Shown here: one piece after another, positions 16,134 to 23,491 of the stretch
Layout: every line of letters starts with the position of its first letter
How positions within the stretch are numbered: position 1 is the stretch's first letter
Assembly: GCA_004555175.1 (NCBI GenBank)
Contig: SFJE01000018.1
Location: 1-52,045, forward strand
DNA from: Lentisphaeraceae bacterium
Lineage (GTDB): Bacteria > Verrucomicrobiota > Kiritimatiellia > RFP12 > DVOR01
Length of the DNA: 52,045 nucleotides
Direction: 5' to 3'
Notes under the pieces: model-generated
Seen by the model: only the letters and a program-made list of their open reading frames with translations
Database searches by the model: none
What the model was told of the DNA's origin: nothing
Position numbers and translations under genes: made by a program

Positions 16134-17498
16134 TTATGTAAGGGCGGCGAGGATCTCTTGCGCGGCGCGGCGGCCATCGGCCAGGGCGCGGACCACCAAG
16201 GAGGGGCCCGAGACGCAGTCGCCGCAGGCGAAGGTGGCGCGCGCGGGGGTGCTCGGGGCGAGGAGCGGGCGCTTGTCGTTGCGCGGGAGCTGGGCAAGGA
16301 GGTGCTCGGGCACGCCGGTAAAGCCCATCGCCAGGAGGACGAGGTCGGCCTTCAAGGTGCGCTCGGAGCCTTCGACCGGGGCGCAGGAGAGGGGTTTGCC
16401 GTTGGGCGCGCAGGTCCAGGCCACCTGGCGGATCTTTACGCCGGTGACGCGGCCGTCGGCCCCCTCAAAGGCGAGGGATTCGATGTTCCAGAGGCGCTCA
16501 CAACCCTCTTCGTGGCTGGAGGAGGTGCGCAGTTTCCACGGCCAGCGCGGCCAGGGGGTCGAGGCCGATCGCTCGACGGGGGGCATCGGCAAAATCTCCA
16601 CCTGCGTCACCGAATGGGCACCCTGGCGGCGGGCGGTGCCCACGCAGTCGGACCCGGTGTCGCCGCCGCCGATGACGAGGACATCGCGGCCTTTGGCGGA
16701 GATGGGGAGGGTGGCGCACTCGCCGGCGAGGAGGCGGTTCTGGCCGGTGAGGAAGTCGAGGGCAAAGTGGATGCCCTCCAGCTCGCGCCCGGGGATGGCC
16801 AGGTTGCGCGGGACGGCCGTGCCGATCGCCCAGAGGACCGCATCGTGCCGCGCCGAGAGCCATTCGGCCGAGACATCTTTGCCGACCTCGGTGCCGGTGA
16901 CGAAGCGGATGCCTTCGGCTTCCATCAGCGCGATGCGGCGGGCAACGACGCTTTTGGCGAGCTTGAAATCGGGGATGCCATAGCGCAGGAGGCCGCCGGG
17001 GGTGGCCGAGCGCTCGTAGACGGTCACCTCCACGCCAGCGCGGTTGAGGAGTTCGGCGGCCGCAAGCCCGGCAGGGCCCGAGCCGACCACCGCCACGCGC
17101 TTGCCCGTGCGCCGCTCGGGAAGTATGGGCTGGACCCAGCCGTTGGCCCAAGCGGTGTCGATAATGTGCCGCTCCAGGGCGCGGATGGCCACGGGCTCTT
17201 CGCCCTCCATCCCGTGGGTGCAGCTCCCCTCGCAGAGGGCCGGGCAGACATGCGCGGTGAACTCGGCAAAGAGGTCGGTCTGCGAGAGCAGCGCGTAGGC
17301 CAGGGCGTCGTTGCCGGAGGCGACGGCGGCATTGGTTTCGGGGATGGGGTTCGAGAGCGGGCAACCCATGCCGTGGCAGAAGGGCACGCCGCAGCTCAGG
17401 CAGGCCTGGGCGTGGCAGCGGCTCTCCTCGGCGCTCAGGGGGATTTCCACTTCCGCCCAATCACGGCGGCGTTCATCGACGGGACGATAACGGTGCAT
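16134..17498 (-). CDS. gltD: Glutamate synthase (NADPH) small subunit
   Basis: 454 residues. N-terminal cysteines CLSCGVPFC...GCPL and CPALCEGSC bind [4Fe-4S] clusters; FAD site KRVAVVGSGPAGLAAAELL; NADPH site DVLVIGGGDTGSDCVGTA; C-terminal FAD motif ATFACGDCVSGPSLVVRAL. It passes electrons from NADPH to the large subunit for reductive conversion of glutamine plus 2-oxoglutarate to two glutamates. Downstream of gltB, with the Shine-Dalgarno AAGGAG overlapping the gltB TAA, so translation is coupled. Normal length for the family. Transcribed from the sigma-54 promoter at 22039. Confidence 0.96.
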   Translation of the reverse strand: MHRYRPVDERRRDWAEVEIPLSAEESRCHAQACLSCGVPFCHGMGCPLSNPIPETNAAVASGNDALAYALLSQTDLFAEFTAHVCPALCEGSCTHGMEGEEPVAIRALERHIIDTAWANGWVQPILPERRTGKRVAVVGSGPAGLAAAELLNRAGVEVTVYERSATPGGLLRYGIPDFKLAKSVVARRIALMEAEGIRFVTGTEVGKDVSAEWLSARHDAVLWAIGTAVPRNLAIPGRELEGIHFALDFLTGQNRLLAGECATLPISAKGRDVLVIGGGDTGSDCVGTARRQGAHSVTQVEILPMPPVERSASTPWPRWPWKLRTSSSHEEGCERLWNIESLAFEGADGRVTGVKIRQVAWTCAPNGKPLSCAPVEGSERTLKADLVLLAMGFTGVPEHLLAQLPRNDKRPLLAPSTPARATFACGDCVSGPSLVVRALADGRRAAQEILAALT

Positions 17499-17509
17499 CT
17501 TGAAACTCC

Positions 17510-20500
17510 TTAGTGTTGGGCGGCGGCACGCTCCAGGGCGCGGCGGTATTCCACGGGGAAGACGAGGACAAAGCGCGGCAGCCAGCCGGCGAAGTCTTCC
17601 AAAATGCGCCGGCCCTTGGGCGAGCCGGTAGCTTCAACGTGCGCGGCGAGGAGCGCGCGTAGCTCCTCGGCCTGCGGGGTGCCGGGGTCGACGCTCTCAA
17701 GGTCCACGCTGCCGAGGTTGCAGCGCAGGTCGAAGTCGCCCGCCTCATCAAGCACATAGGCCAGGCCGCCAGTCATGCCCGCGGCGAAGTTGTCCCCCGC
17801 CGGGCCCAGGACCAGGACGCGGCCGCCGGTCATATACTCGCAACCGTGGTCGCCGGTGCCCTCGCAGACGAGCGTGGCACCGGAGTTGCGGATGGCGAAG
17901 CGCTCGCCCACCAGGCCGTTGATGAAGACGCGGCCGGAGGTGGCACCGTAGCCGATGACATTGCCGGCGGCCACGTTCTCCTCGGGGATGAAGCCTTCGA
18001 CGGGCTTGGGGCGGACGATGACGGTGCCGCCGGAGAGGCCCTTGCCCACGTAGTCGTTCGCCTCGCCCTCTAGGTCCAGTGTGACCCCGGCGGTGAGGAA
18101 GGCGCCGAGGCTCTGCCCGGCCACGCCCTTTAGGTGCAGGAGGATGGAGCCCTCGCTCAGACCCGCTTCGCCGGTGCGCGCGGCAATCTCGCCAGCGAGC
18201 CCCGTGCCAATGGAGCGGTCGGTGTTGCGCACGTCGAGTTGCAGCTCGACATGCGCAGTCGACAGGTCACTGTCGACTGCCATTGCGCGAGCAATGGCCG
18301 GGAGAAGGACGGTGCGGTCGTAGACGCCGGCGGGCTCCTTGGCCTCGGTGGGTTCGGGTCCGGGGGGCGTGACATGGGCGAAGATGGCCGAGAAGTCGAG
18401 CTGGCGGGTCTTGGCGTAGGCGATGGCCTCGTCAAAGCGCAGGAGGTCGGTGCGGCCAACGGCTTCATCGAGCGAGCGCAGGCCGAGCGCGGCGAGGTGT
18501 TCGCGGACCTCGCGGGCGACGAAGCGCAGGAAGTTGACGATGTACTCGGGTTTGCCGGCGAAACGCTTGCGCAGCTCGGGGTCCTGGGTGGCCACGCCTG
18601 CCGGGCAGGTGTTGCTGTGGCACTGGCGCATCATTACGCAGCCCAGGCAGACGAGGATGGTGGTGGCAAAGCCGAACTCCTGGGCGCCCAAGAGCGCGCC
18701 AATGACCACGTCGCGCCCGGTCTTGATTTGACCATCAACCTGGATGCGGACGCGGCCACGCAGGCGGTTGAGGACGAGCGTCTGCTGCGTCTCGGCCAGT
18801 CCAAGCTCCCAGGGGAGCCCGGCGTGGTGGATGCTCGAGAGGGGCGAGGCGCCCGTGCCGCCATCGTGGCCGGCAATGAGGATCACATCGGCATGGGCCT
18901 TGGCCACGCCCGCGGCCACCGTACCCACGCCCACCTCCGAGACCAACTTGACCGAGACGCGCGCCTCGGGGTTGACGGTGCGCAGGTCGTAGATGAGCTG
19001 GGCAAGGTCCTCGATGGAGTAGATGTCGTGGTGCGGCGGGGGGGAGATGAGGGTGAGGCCGGGCAGGGCGTGGCGGATTTTGGCCACGAAGGCATCGACC
19101 TTGTGGCCGGGGAGTTGGCCGCCCTCGCCGGGCTTGGCGCCCTGGGCCATCTTAATCTGCAGGTCGCGGGCATGGCGCAGGTAGTCGGCTGTGACGCCGA
19201 AGCGCCCGGAGGCAATCTGCTTGATGGCGCTGCCGAGGTCGGTGCCGAAGCGCTCGGCATTCTCGCCACCTTCGCCCGAGTTGCTCATCGCGCCGAGGGT
19301 GTTCATCGCCTTGGCAATGGTCTCGTGCGCCTCGGGGCTGAGCGAACCCAAGCTCATCGCGCCGGAGACGAAGTGGCGGACGATGGCCTCCTCGCTCTCC
19401 ACCTCGTCGAGCGGGATGGGGGTGGTGGGGGTGAAGCCGAAAAGGCCGCGCAGGGTGCAGAGGTGGTGGGCCTGGTCGTCGATGGCGTGCGAGTAGCGCT
19501 TGAAGCTCTCGTAGTCTCCCTCGCGGACGGCTTGACGGAAGTCGGCGATGGCCTGCGGGGTCCAGAGGTGGCGCTCGCCGCCCACGCGATAGGCGTGCTC
19601 GCCGCCGGCGGGCAGGGCCGCGGTCTGGACGGCGGAGAGCGGGAGCGCGGCGGGGATGGGGGCGGGGGTGGTGGTGGCGCGGCGGTTGGCGTCGGCCGCC
19701 AGTTCGTCTAGGCCAATGCCACCCACGCGGCTGACGGTGCCGGGCAGGAACTCATCGATGAGCTTGCGCCCTAGGCCCACGGCCTCGAAGATTTGGCTGG
19801 AGCGGTAGGAGCGGAGCGTGGAGATGCCCATCTTGCTCATCACCTTGAGGATGCCCTTGTCGATGGCACGGATGTAGTTGGCCGTGGCGGAGACGGGGTC
19901 GTTGCCGGTGAGGCCCTTGGCCGCGAGGTCGGCGACCGTGGCTAGCGCCAGGTAGGGGTGGATGGCGGTGGCGCCGTAGCCCAAGAGGAGGGCAAAGTGC
20001 ATCACCTCGCGCACTTCGCCGGACTGCACCACCAGCCCGGTCTCGGAGCGGACGCCCGCTTCGGTGAGGGCGCGGTTGACCGTGGCCACGGCCAGCAGGG
20101 AGGGGATGGGCACTTCGCCCGGGGCGAGGTCGCGATCAGAGAGGATGACCAGCCGGTGGCCCTTGGCCGCCACGCCAGCCGCCTCGCCGGCCAGATTGAC
20201 CAGCGCTTGGGCCAGGGCCTGTCCATCGCCGCCCTGGGGGAAGGCCATCTTGAGGGTGACGGGGCGGAACTCCGCCGCGCCCACTTGCCCGAGGTGTTCG
20301 AGCTCGGCATCGGTGAGGACCGGGCGGCGCATCTTAATGAGCCGGGCGTGCTCGGGTGTCTCGGCGAGGATGTTGGCCTTGTTGCCCACATAGGTCATCA
20401 GGCTCATCACCGAGACCTCGCGGATGGGGTCGATCGGCGGGTTGGTGACCTGCGCAAAGCGCTGCTTAAAGTAGTCGAAGAGCAACCGGGGCTTCTCGGA

Positions 20501-22006
20501 GAGGACGGCGAGGGCGGCATCGTTGCCCATCGAACCGACCGGCTCCTGGCCATTGGCCGCCATGGGCTTGAGGAGGGTGGAGATATCCTCGCGGCTGTAG
20601 CCGAAGCGCGCTTGGCGGGCAAGGAGGTCGCCCGGGACTTGCTCGGGGGCCGTTTCGCGGAAGAGGCCATCGACGAGGATGCGGTTTTCCTCGACCCAGC
20701 GGCGGTAGGGGCGGCGGCGGGCCACGTGGCTCTTAATCTCCGCATCACGCAGCAGGCGGTGCGCCTCGAGGTCGAGCCAGAGCATTTCGCCGGGGCGCAG
20801 ACGGCCGTGGCGCTCAACGGCCTCGGGCGGGATGTCCAGCACGCCGGTTTCGGAGGCCAGGACGAAGGTGCCATCCTTGCAGAGGGTGTAGCGCGCGGGG
20901 CGCAGGCCATTGCGGTCGAGCACCGCGCCGGCGCGGATGCCATCGGAGAAGGCTACGGCCGCCGGGCCATCCCACGGCTCCATCAGCGCGGAGTGATACT
21001 CCAGGAAGCCGCGGACGTCGTTGCCCATGTGGTGCGTTGGGCCCCAGGCCTGCGGCATGAGCATCAGCATCGCGTGCGGCAGGTCGCGCCCGGCCTGCAC
21101 CAGCAGCTCGAGCATATTATCCAGGCACGCGGAGTCCGATTGCCCCGGCGGCACCAGCGGGATGAGCTTCTTGATGTCCCCGCCAAAGAGCGGACTCTCG
21201 AACTCGCCTTCGCGGGCGTGGAGGGCATTGAGGTTGCCGCGCAGGGTGTTGATTTCGCCATTGTGCGCCAGGAAGCGGAAGGGCTGGGCCAGCGACCAGG
21301 TGGGGAAGGTGTTGGTGGAGTAGCGTTGGTGGGCCAGCACGAGCGCCGAGGCGAAGTCTTCGGCCTGCAAATCTTCGTAGAAGGCATCGAGTTGATGGGC
21401 CAGGAGCAATCCCTTATAGACGATGCTCCGCGCCGAGAAGGAGCAGATGTAGAGCCGCTCGCCAAAGGCCTTCTCCAGTCGCCGGCGCGCCACATAGAGT
21501 TTGCGCTCGAAGGCCTCTGCCGCTAACGGGGCCTGTCCCCGCGCCTGCCGCACAAAGAGCTGGCGGATCTTGGGGCAACTCTCCCGCGCCGAGCGGCCAA
21601 TCGCCTCGGGGTGGGTGGGCACCTCGCGCCAGGCAAAGGGCTTGAGCCCCTCCTCGCGCAGGATCGCCTCCAACCCCTGTTCCAGCCCCACGCCCCCAAA
21701 GAGCATCGCCACGCCATAGGCCCCCTTCTCCGGGAGATTGGCCACACGGGCCCGGAAGAAACCATCGGGCAGCGCTGTCAAAATCCCAGCCCCGTCCCCC
21801 GTCTCCGGATCCCACCCCGCCGCCCCGCGGTGGGTCAAACGCCGCAGGACCGTCAGCCCCTGCTCCACAATCCGGTGGCTCGGCCGGTTGTTGAGGTCTG
21901 CCACCATCCCCACGCCACACGCATCGTGCTCGTTTACGGAATTGTAAAGCCCCTGCGTCTGGGGATACGCCTGGAGGCCCGCTTCTTGCTGCTCTGCTAC
22001 TGTCAT
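17510..22006 (-). CDS. gltB: Glutamate synthase large subunit
   Basis: 1498 residues, usual size. The class II amidotransferase Cys is C30 in NEHDACGVGMVADL, after a 29-residue propeptide. Then come the central domain, the FMN/synthase domain (GEGGENAERFGTDLGSAIKQ, AQGAKPGEGGQLPGHKVD, LISPPPHHDIYSIEDLAQL, GHDGGTGASPLSSI) with the [3Fe-4S] cysteines in CVMMRQCHSNTCPAG, and the C-terminal beta-helix (SGGTVIVRP, CEYMTGGRVLVLG). It works with GltD and GlnN to assimilate ammonia. It has a perfect sigma-54 promoter 33 bp upstream. A 26-bp perfect palindrome lies in frame at 18255-18280, encoding AVDSDLSTA just before NTDRSIG. Confidence 0.97.
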   Translation of the reverse strand: MTVAEQQEAGLQAYPQTQGLYNSVNEHDACGVGMVADLNNRPSHRIVEQGLTVLRRLTHRGAAGWDPETGDGAGILTALPDGFFRARVANLPEKGAYGVAMLFGGVGLEQGLEAILREEGLKPFAWREVPTHPEAIGRSARESCPKIRQLFVRQARGQAPLAAEAFERKLYVARRRLEKAFGERLYICSFSARSIVYKGLLLAHQLDAFYEDLQAEDFASALVLAHQRYSTNTFPTWSLAQPFRFLAHNGEINTLRGNLNALHAREGEFESPLFGGDIKKLIPLVPPGQSDSACLDNMLELLVQAGRDLPHAMLMLMPQAWGPTHHMGNDVRGFLEYHSALMEPWDGPAAVAFSDGIRAGAVLDRNGLRPARYTLCKDGTFVLASETGVLDIPPEAVERHGRLRPGEMLWLDLEAHRLLRDAEIKSHVARRRPYRRWVEENRILVDGLFRETAPEQVPGDLLARQARFGYSREDISTLLKPMAANGQEPVGSMGNDAALAVLSEKPRLLFDYFKQRFAQVTNPPIDPIREVSVMSLMTYVGNKANILAETPEHARLIKMRRPVLTDAELEHLGQVGAAEFRPVTLKMAFPQGGDGQALAQALVNLAGEAAGVAAKGHRLVILSDRDLAPGEVPIPSLLAVATVNRALTEAGVRSETGLVVQSGEVREVMHFALLLGYGATAIHPYLALATVADLAAKGLTGNDPVSATANYIRAIDKGILKVMSKMGISTLRSYRSSQIFEAVGLGRKLIDEFLPGTVSRVGGIGLDELAADANRRATTTPAPIPAALPLSAVQTAALPAGGEHAYRVGGERHLWTPQAIADFRQAVREGDYESFKRYSHAIDDQAHHLCTLRGLFGFTPTTPIPLDEVESEEAIVRHFVSGAMSLGSLSPEAHETIAKAMNTLGAMSNSGEGGENAERFGTDLGSAIKQIASGRFGVTADYLRHARDLQIKMAQGAKPGEGGQLPGHKVDAFVAKIRHALPGLTLISPPPHHDIYSIEDLAQLIYDLRTVNPEARVSVKLVSEVGVGTVAAGVAKAHADVILIAGHDGGTGASPLSSIHHAGLPWELGLAETQQTLVLNRLRGRVRIQVDGQIKTGRDVVIGALLGAQEFGFATTILVCLGCVMMRQCHSNTCPAGVATQDPELRKRFAGKPEYIVNFLRFVAREVREHLAALGLRSLDEAVGRTDLLRFDEAIAYAKTRQLDFSAIFAHVTPPGPEPTEAKEPAGVYDRTVLLPAIARAMAVDSDLSTAHVELQLDVRNTDRSIGTGLAGEIAARTGEAGLSEGSILLHLKGVAGQSLGAFLTAGVTLDLEGEANDYVGKGLSGGTVIVRPKPVEGFIPEENVAAGNVIGYGATSGRVFINGLVGERFAIRNSGATLVCEGTGDHGCEYMTGGRVLVLGPAGDNFAAGMTGGLAYVLDEAGDFDLRCNLGSVDLESVDPGTPQAEELRALLAAHVEATGSPKGRRILEDFAGWLPRFVLVFPVEYRRALERAAAQH
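18255..18280. repeat. In-frame GCAGTCGACAG palindrome inside gltB
   Basis: GCAGTCGACAG and CTGTCGACTGC form perfect 11-bp arms around 4 bases. The GTCGACAG word is the unit of the heptamer elements, so this may be a minimal head-to-head copy carried within the coding sequence. Confidence 0.65.
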
Positions 22007-22038
22007 CTTCTGCCCTTCTGTTAAGGTTCCTATGCCAT

Positions 22039-22054
22039 TGCAAGCCGCGTGCCA
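22039..22054 (-). promoter_or_regulatory. Sigma-54 (-24/-12) promoter of gltBD
   Basis: The minus strand reads TGGCACGCGGCTTGCA, an exact match to the TGGCACG-N4-TTGCW consensus. The gltB ATG is 33 bp downstream. Only 6 bp separate it from the left REP doublet, so any enhancer site must lie within or beyond the RAYT module. Confidence 0.88.
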
Positions 22055-22059
22055 AAGGC

Positions 22060-22178
22060 CCTATAGCCGCCGGGGACGGCGGCTGTCAGAACGGGCAACC
22101 CAGGCTGCCCTGTTGCGCCCTCCCGAAGCGCGCCCTCCTGCGTCGCCCGTTCTGACGGGCCGCGTCCTCGCGGCCCAG
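22060..22178 (+). repeat. Left REP doublet (REPIN-like) of the RAYT module
   Basis: 119 bp with a hairpin GCCGCC-GGGGAC-GGCGGC followed by GTCAGAACGGGC. After a ~55-nt spacer comes the inverted partner GCCCGTTCTGAC plus a second G/C hairpin (GGGCCGCG...CGCGGCCC). The copy at 23148 is the same length, in the same orientation and about 90% identical. Confidence 0.85.
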
Positions 22179-22180
22179 TG

Positions 22181-22189
22181 TGCTAGAAT
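22181..22189 (+). promoter_or_regulatory. Extended -10 for the RAYT gene
   Basis: TGCTAGAAT lies 9 nt before the ATG at 22199, with no Shine-Dalgarno between. This suggests a leaderless or nearly leaderless transcript. Confidence 0.5.
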
Positions 22190-22198
22190 AGGCGCACC

Positions 22199-23146
22199 AT
22201 GAGCCCCTCCACCTATAAGCGCCTTGAAGGCTTTGATTATCGCCTGCCTTATTATTATATGGTTACACTCAAGCGCTTGCCCGGGCTCTGCGCCTTCTCC
22301 GAGCTCGACCCGGCCCATCCCTCCACAGTTTGCCCCACGCCGATGACCCAGGCGTTGGAGGTGGCCATTCGGGACTTTCTTGCGGCCTCGCCTGGGATTG
22401 AGCGTATTCAGCCCTATGTGATAATGCCCGACCATCTTCACCTCCTGGTTAAACTTAATGGCGAGGTGTCCGATCGGCTGGCGTTGCCCATCTATGTGCG
22501 CATTCTTCTCCGGGCGCTTTCGCACGCCTACTGTGCTGCCACCGGCCACTGTGGTCCCGTCTTTGAGCCGGGCTTCCATGACTTCATCGTCAAGCGGCAG
22601 GGCCAACTGCATAACTTTGCCCATTACATCCTCGAGAACCCGCGTCAGGCCCTCTTACGCGCTTCCGCCCGAGACCTCTTCGTGCCCCGAGTGCTGACCA
22701 ACCACTGGCGTCTTGCGGGCTTTCCTGCCGTGACCGCTGTGGGCAACGTGGAATTGCTAGAGGAGCCTGCACTCCTGGCGGTGAAGCTTTCGCGCAGCGT
22801 TCAGCCAGGCACGTCGGCCTGGCAGGAGATGGAGCGCTTTTACAGCCGGTGGCGGCCGGGAATGGTGGCCATCGGCACCTGGTTCTCGCCGGCAGAACAG
22901 TACGCACGCCGACTGATTTTGGCGCGCGAGGGTTCCCTGATTGCCCTTTCGCCACGGGCCTATGAGCGGCGCTGGCACCCCAGTGGCGAGGAGGCGCAAC
23001 GCCACTGCGCTGAGGGTCGGTTACTCACCCTTTTCCCCTTTGATGCGCCAATCTACAGTGAGGATGTTGGGGAAACGCGCCGGCGCTGCCTACGCCTCAA
23101 TGCCCTGGCCAAGGCCGCCGAAGCGGCCGCGTTTCCTGCCCCCTAA
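22199..23146 (+). CDS. REP-associated tyrosine transposase (RAYT, Y1/IS200-like)
   Basis: 315 residues. Residues ~1-160 are the Y1 transposase domain: VIMPDHLHLLVKL carries the HUH-type motif (H79, H81), and the likely catalytic tyrosine is Y143 in NFAHYILENP. The C-terminal ~130 residues (FSPAEQYARRLILAREGSLIAL... CAEGRLLTLFPF) form an extra domain that I recall from RAYT-like proteins of Bacteroidetes and PVC genomes; its role is unclear. The gene is bracketed by two 119-bp REP doublets in direct orientation, as expected for a RAYT that acts on REP hairpins. It sits between the divergent sigma-54 promoters of gltB and glnN. Confidence 0.88.
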   Translation: MSPSTYKRLEGFDYRLPYYYMVTLKRLPGLCAFSELDPAHPSTVCPTPMTQALEVAIRDFLAASPGIERIQPYVIMPDHLHLLVKLNGEVSDRLALPIYVRILLRALSHAYCAATGHCGPVFEPGFHDFIVKRQGQLHNFAHYILENPRQALLRASARDLFVPRVLTNHWRLAGFPAVTAVGNVELLEEPALLAVKLSRSVQPGTSAWQEMERFYSRWRPGMVAIGTWFSPAEQYARRLILAREGSLIALSPRAYERRWHPSGEEAQRHCAEGRLLTLFPFDAPIYSEDVGETRRRCLRLNALAKAAEAAAFPAP

Positions 23147-23147
23147 G

Positions 23148-23266
23148 CCTATAGCCGCCGGGGACGGCGGCTGTCAGAACGGGCTGCCCAGGCACCCCCG
23201 TTGTGCCCCTCCCGAAGCGCGCCACCTGCGTTGCCCGTTCTGACGGGCCGCGTCCCCGCGGCCCAG
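23148..23266 (+). repeat. Right REP doublet (REPIN-like) of the RAYT module
   Basis: Same length and direction as the copy at 22060. It begins 2 bp after the RAYT stop codon with CCTATAGCCGCC and ends in CGCGGCCCAG. The hairpin arms and the GTCAGAACGGGC / GCCCGTTCTGAC pair are conserved; most changes fall in the middle spacer. Confidence 0.85.
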
Positions 23267-23311
23267 CGTTGCTTTACACTTTTGGAAAGGGGCGAGGAGG
23301 AGGGCTTACGG

Positions 23312-23386
23312 AAATGTAAAGGCGGGGCGCTTCGAGCTAGGGCCTACCTCACCTCGACCTAGGGCCTACCTCGAAGTGGGGTAGGC
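23312..23386 (+). promoter_or_regulatory. Candidate enhancer sites upstream of the glnN sigma-54 promoter
   Basis: CTAGGGCCTACCTC occurs at 23337-23350 and again at 23359-23372, 22 bp apart (about two helical turns), each around a TAGG-G-CCTA dyad. An inverted GTAGG follows at 23380. Just before lies AAATGTAAAGGCGGGGCG (23312-23329), also found upstream of the surface operon. The repeats end ~50 bp before the -24 element, suiting an activator-binding region. The identity of the activator is not known. Confidence 0.5.
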
Positions 23387-23420
23387 GCGGGTGGAAAAGG
23401 CTTGGCCTCTGAGCGCAGTT

Positions 23421-23436
23421 TGGCACGGGTGTTGCA
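23421..23436 (+). promoter_or_regulatory. Sigma-54 (-24/-12) promoter of the glnN operon
   Basis: TGGCACGGGTGTTGCA matches TGGCACG-N4-TTGCW exactly. Transcription would begin near 23447, giving a leader of ~45 nt before the glnN ATG. Confidence 0.9.
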
Positions 23437-23491
23437 AGGAGTGTCCAAAGAGCGGGGAGGATCCCGCCCATTCGACAGCCCCGGAGAAGTT

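Noticed and set aside
12280..16983. 1567-codon open frame on the plus strand
   Set aside because: It is antisense to the kinase, eboD-like and gltD genes; composition is Arg/His/Gln-rich without domains, a GC-rich shadow frame.
22061..22624. 187-codon minus-strand frame overlapping the RAYT gene
   Set aside because: Antisense to RAYT coding sequence and REP hairpins, no domain.
23402..23491. N-terminal extension of glnN
   Set aside because: It would place coding sequence over the sigma-54 promoter; the ATG at 23492 has GGAG at proper distance.
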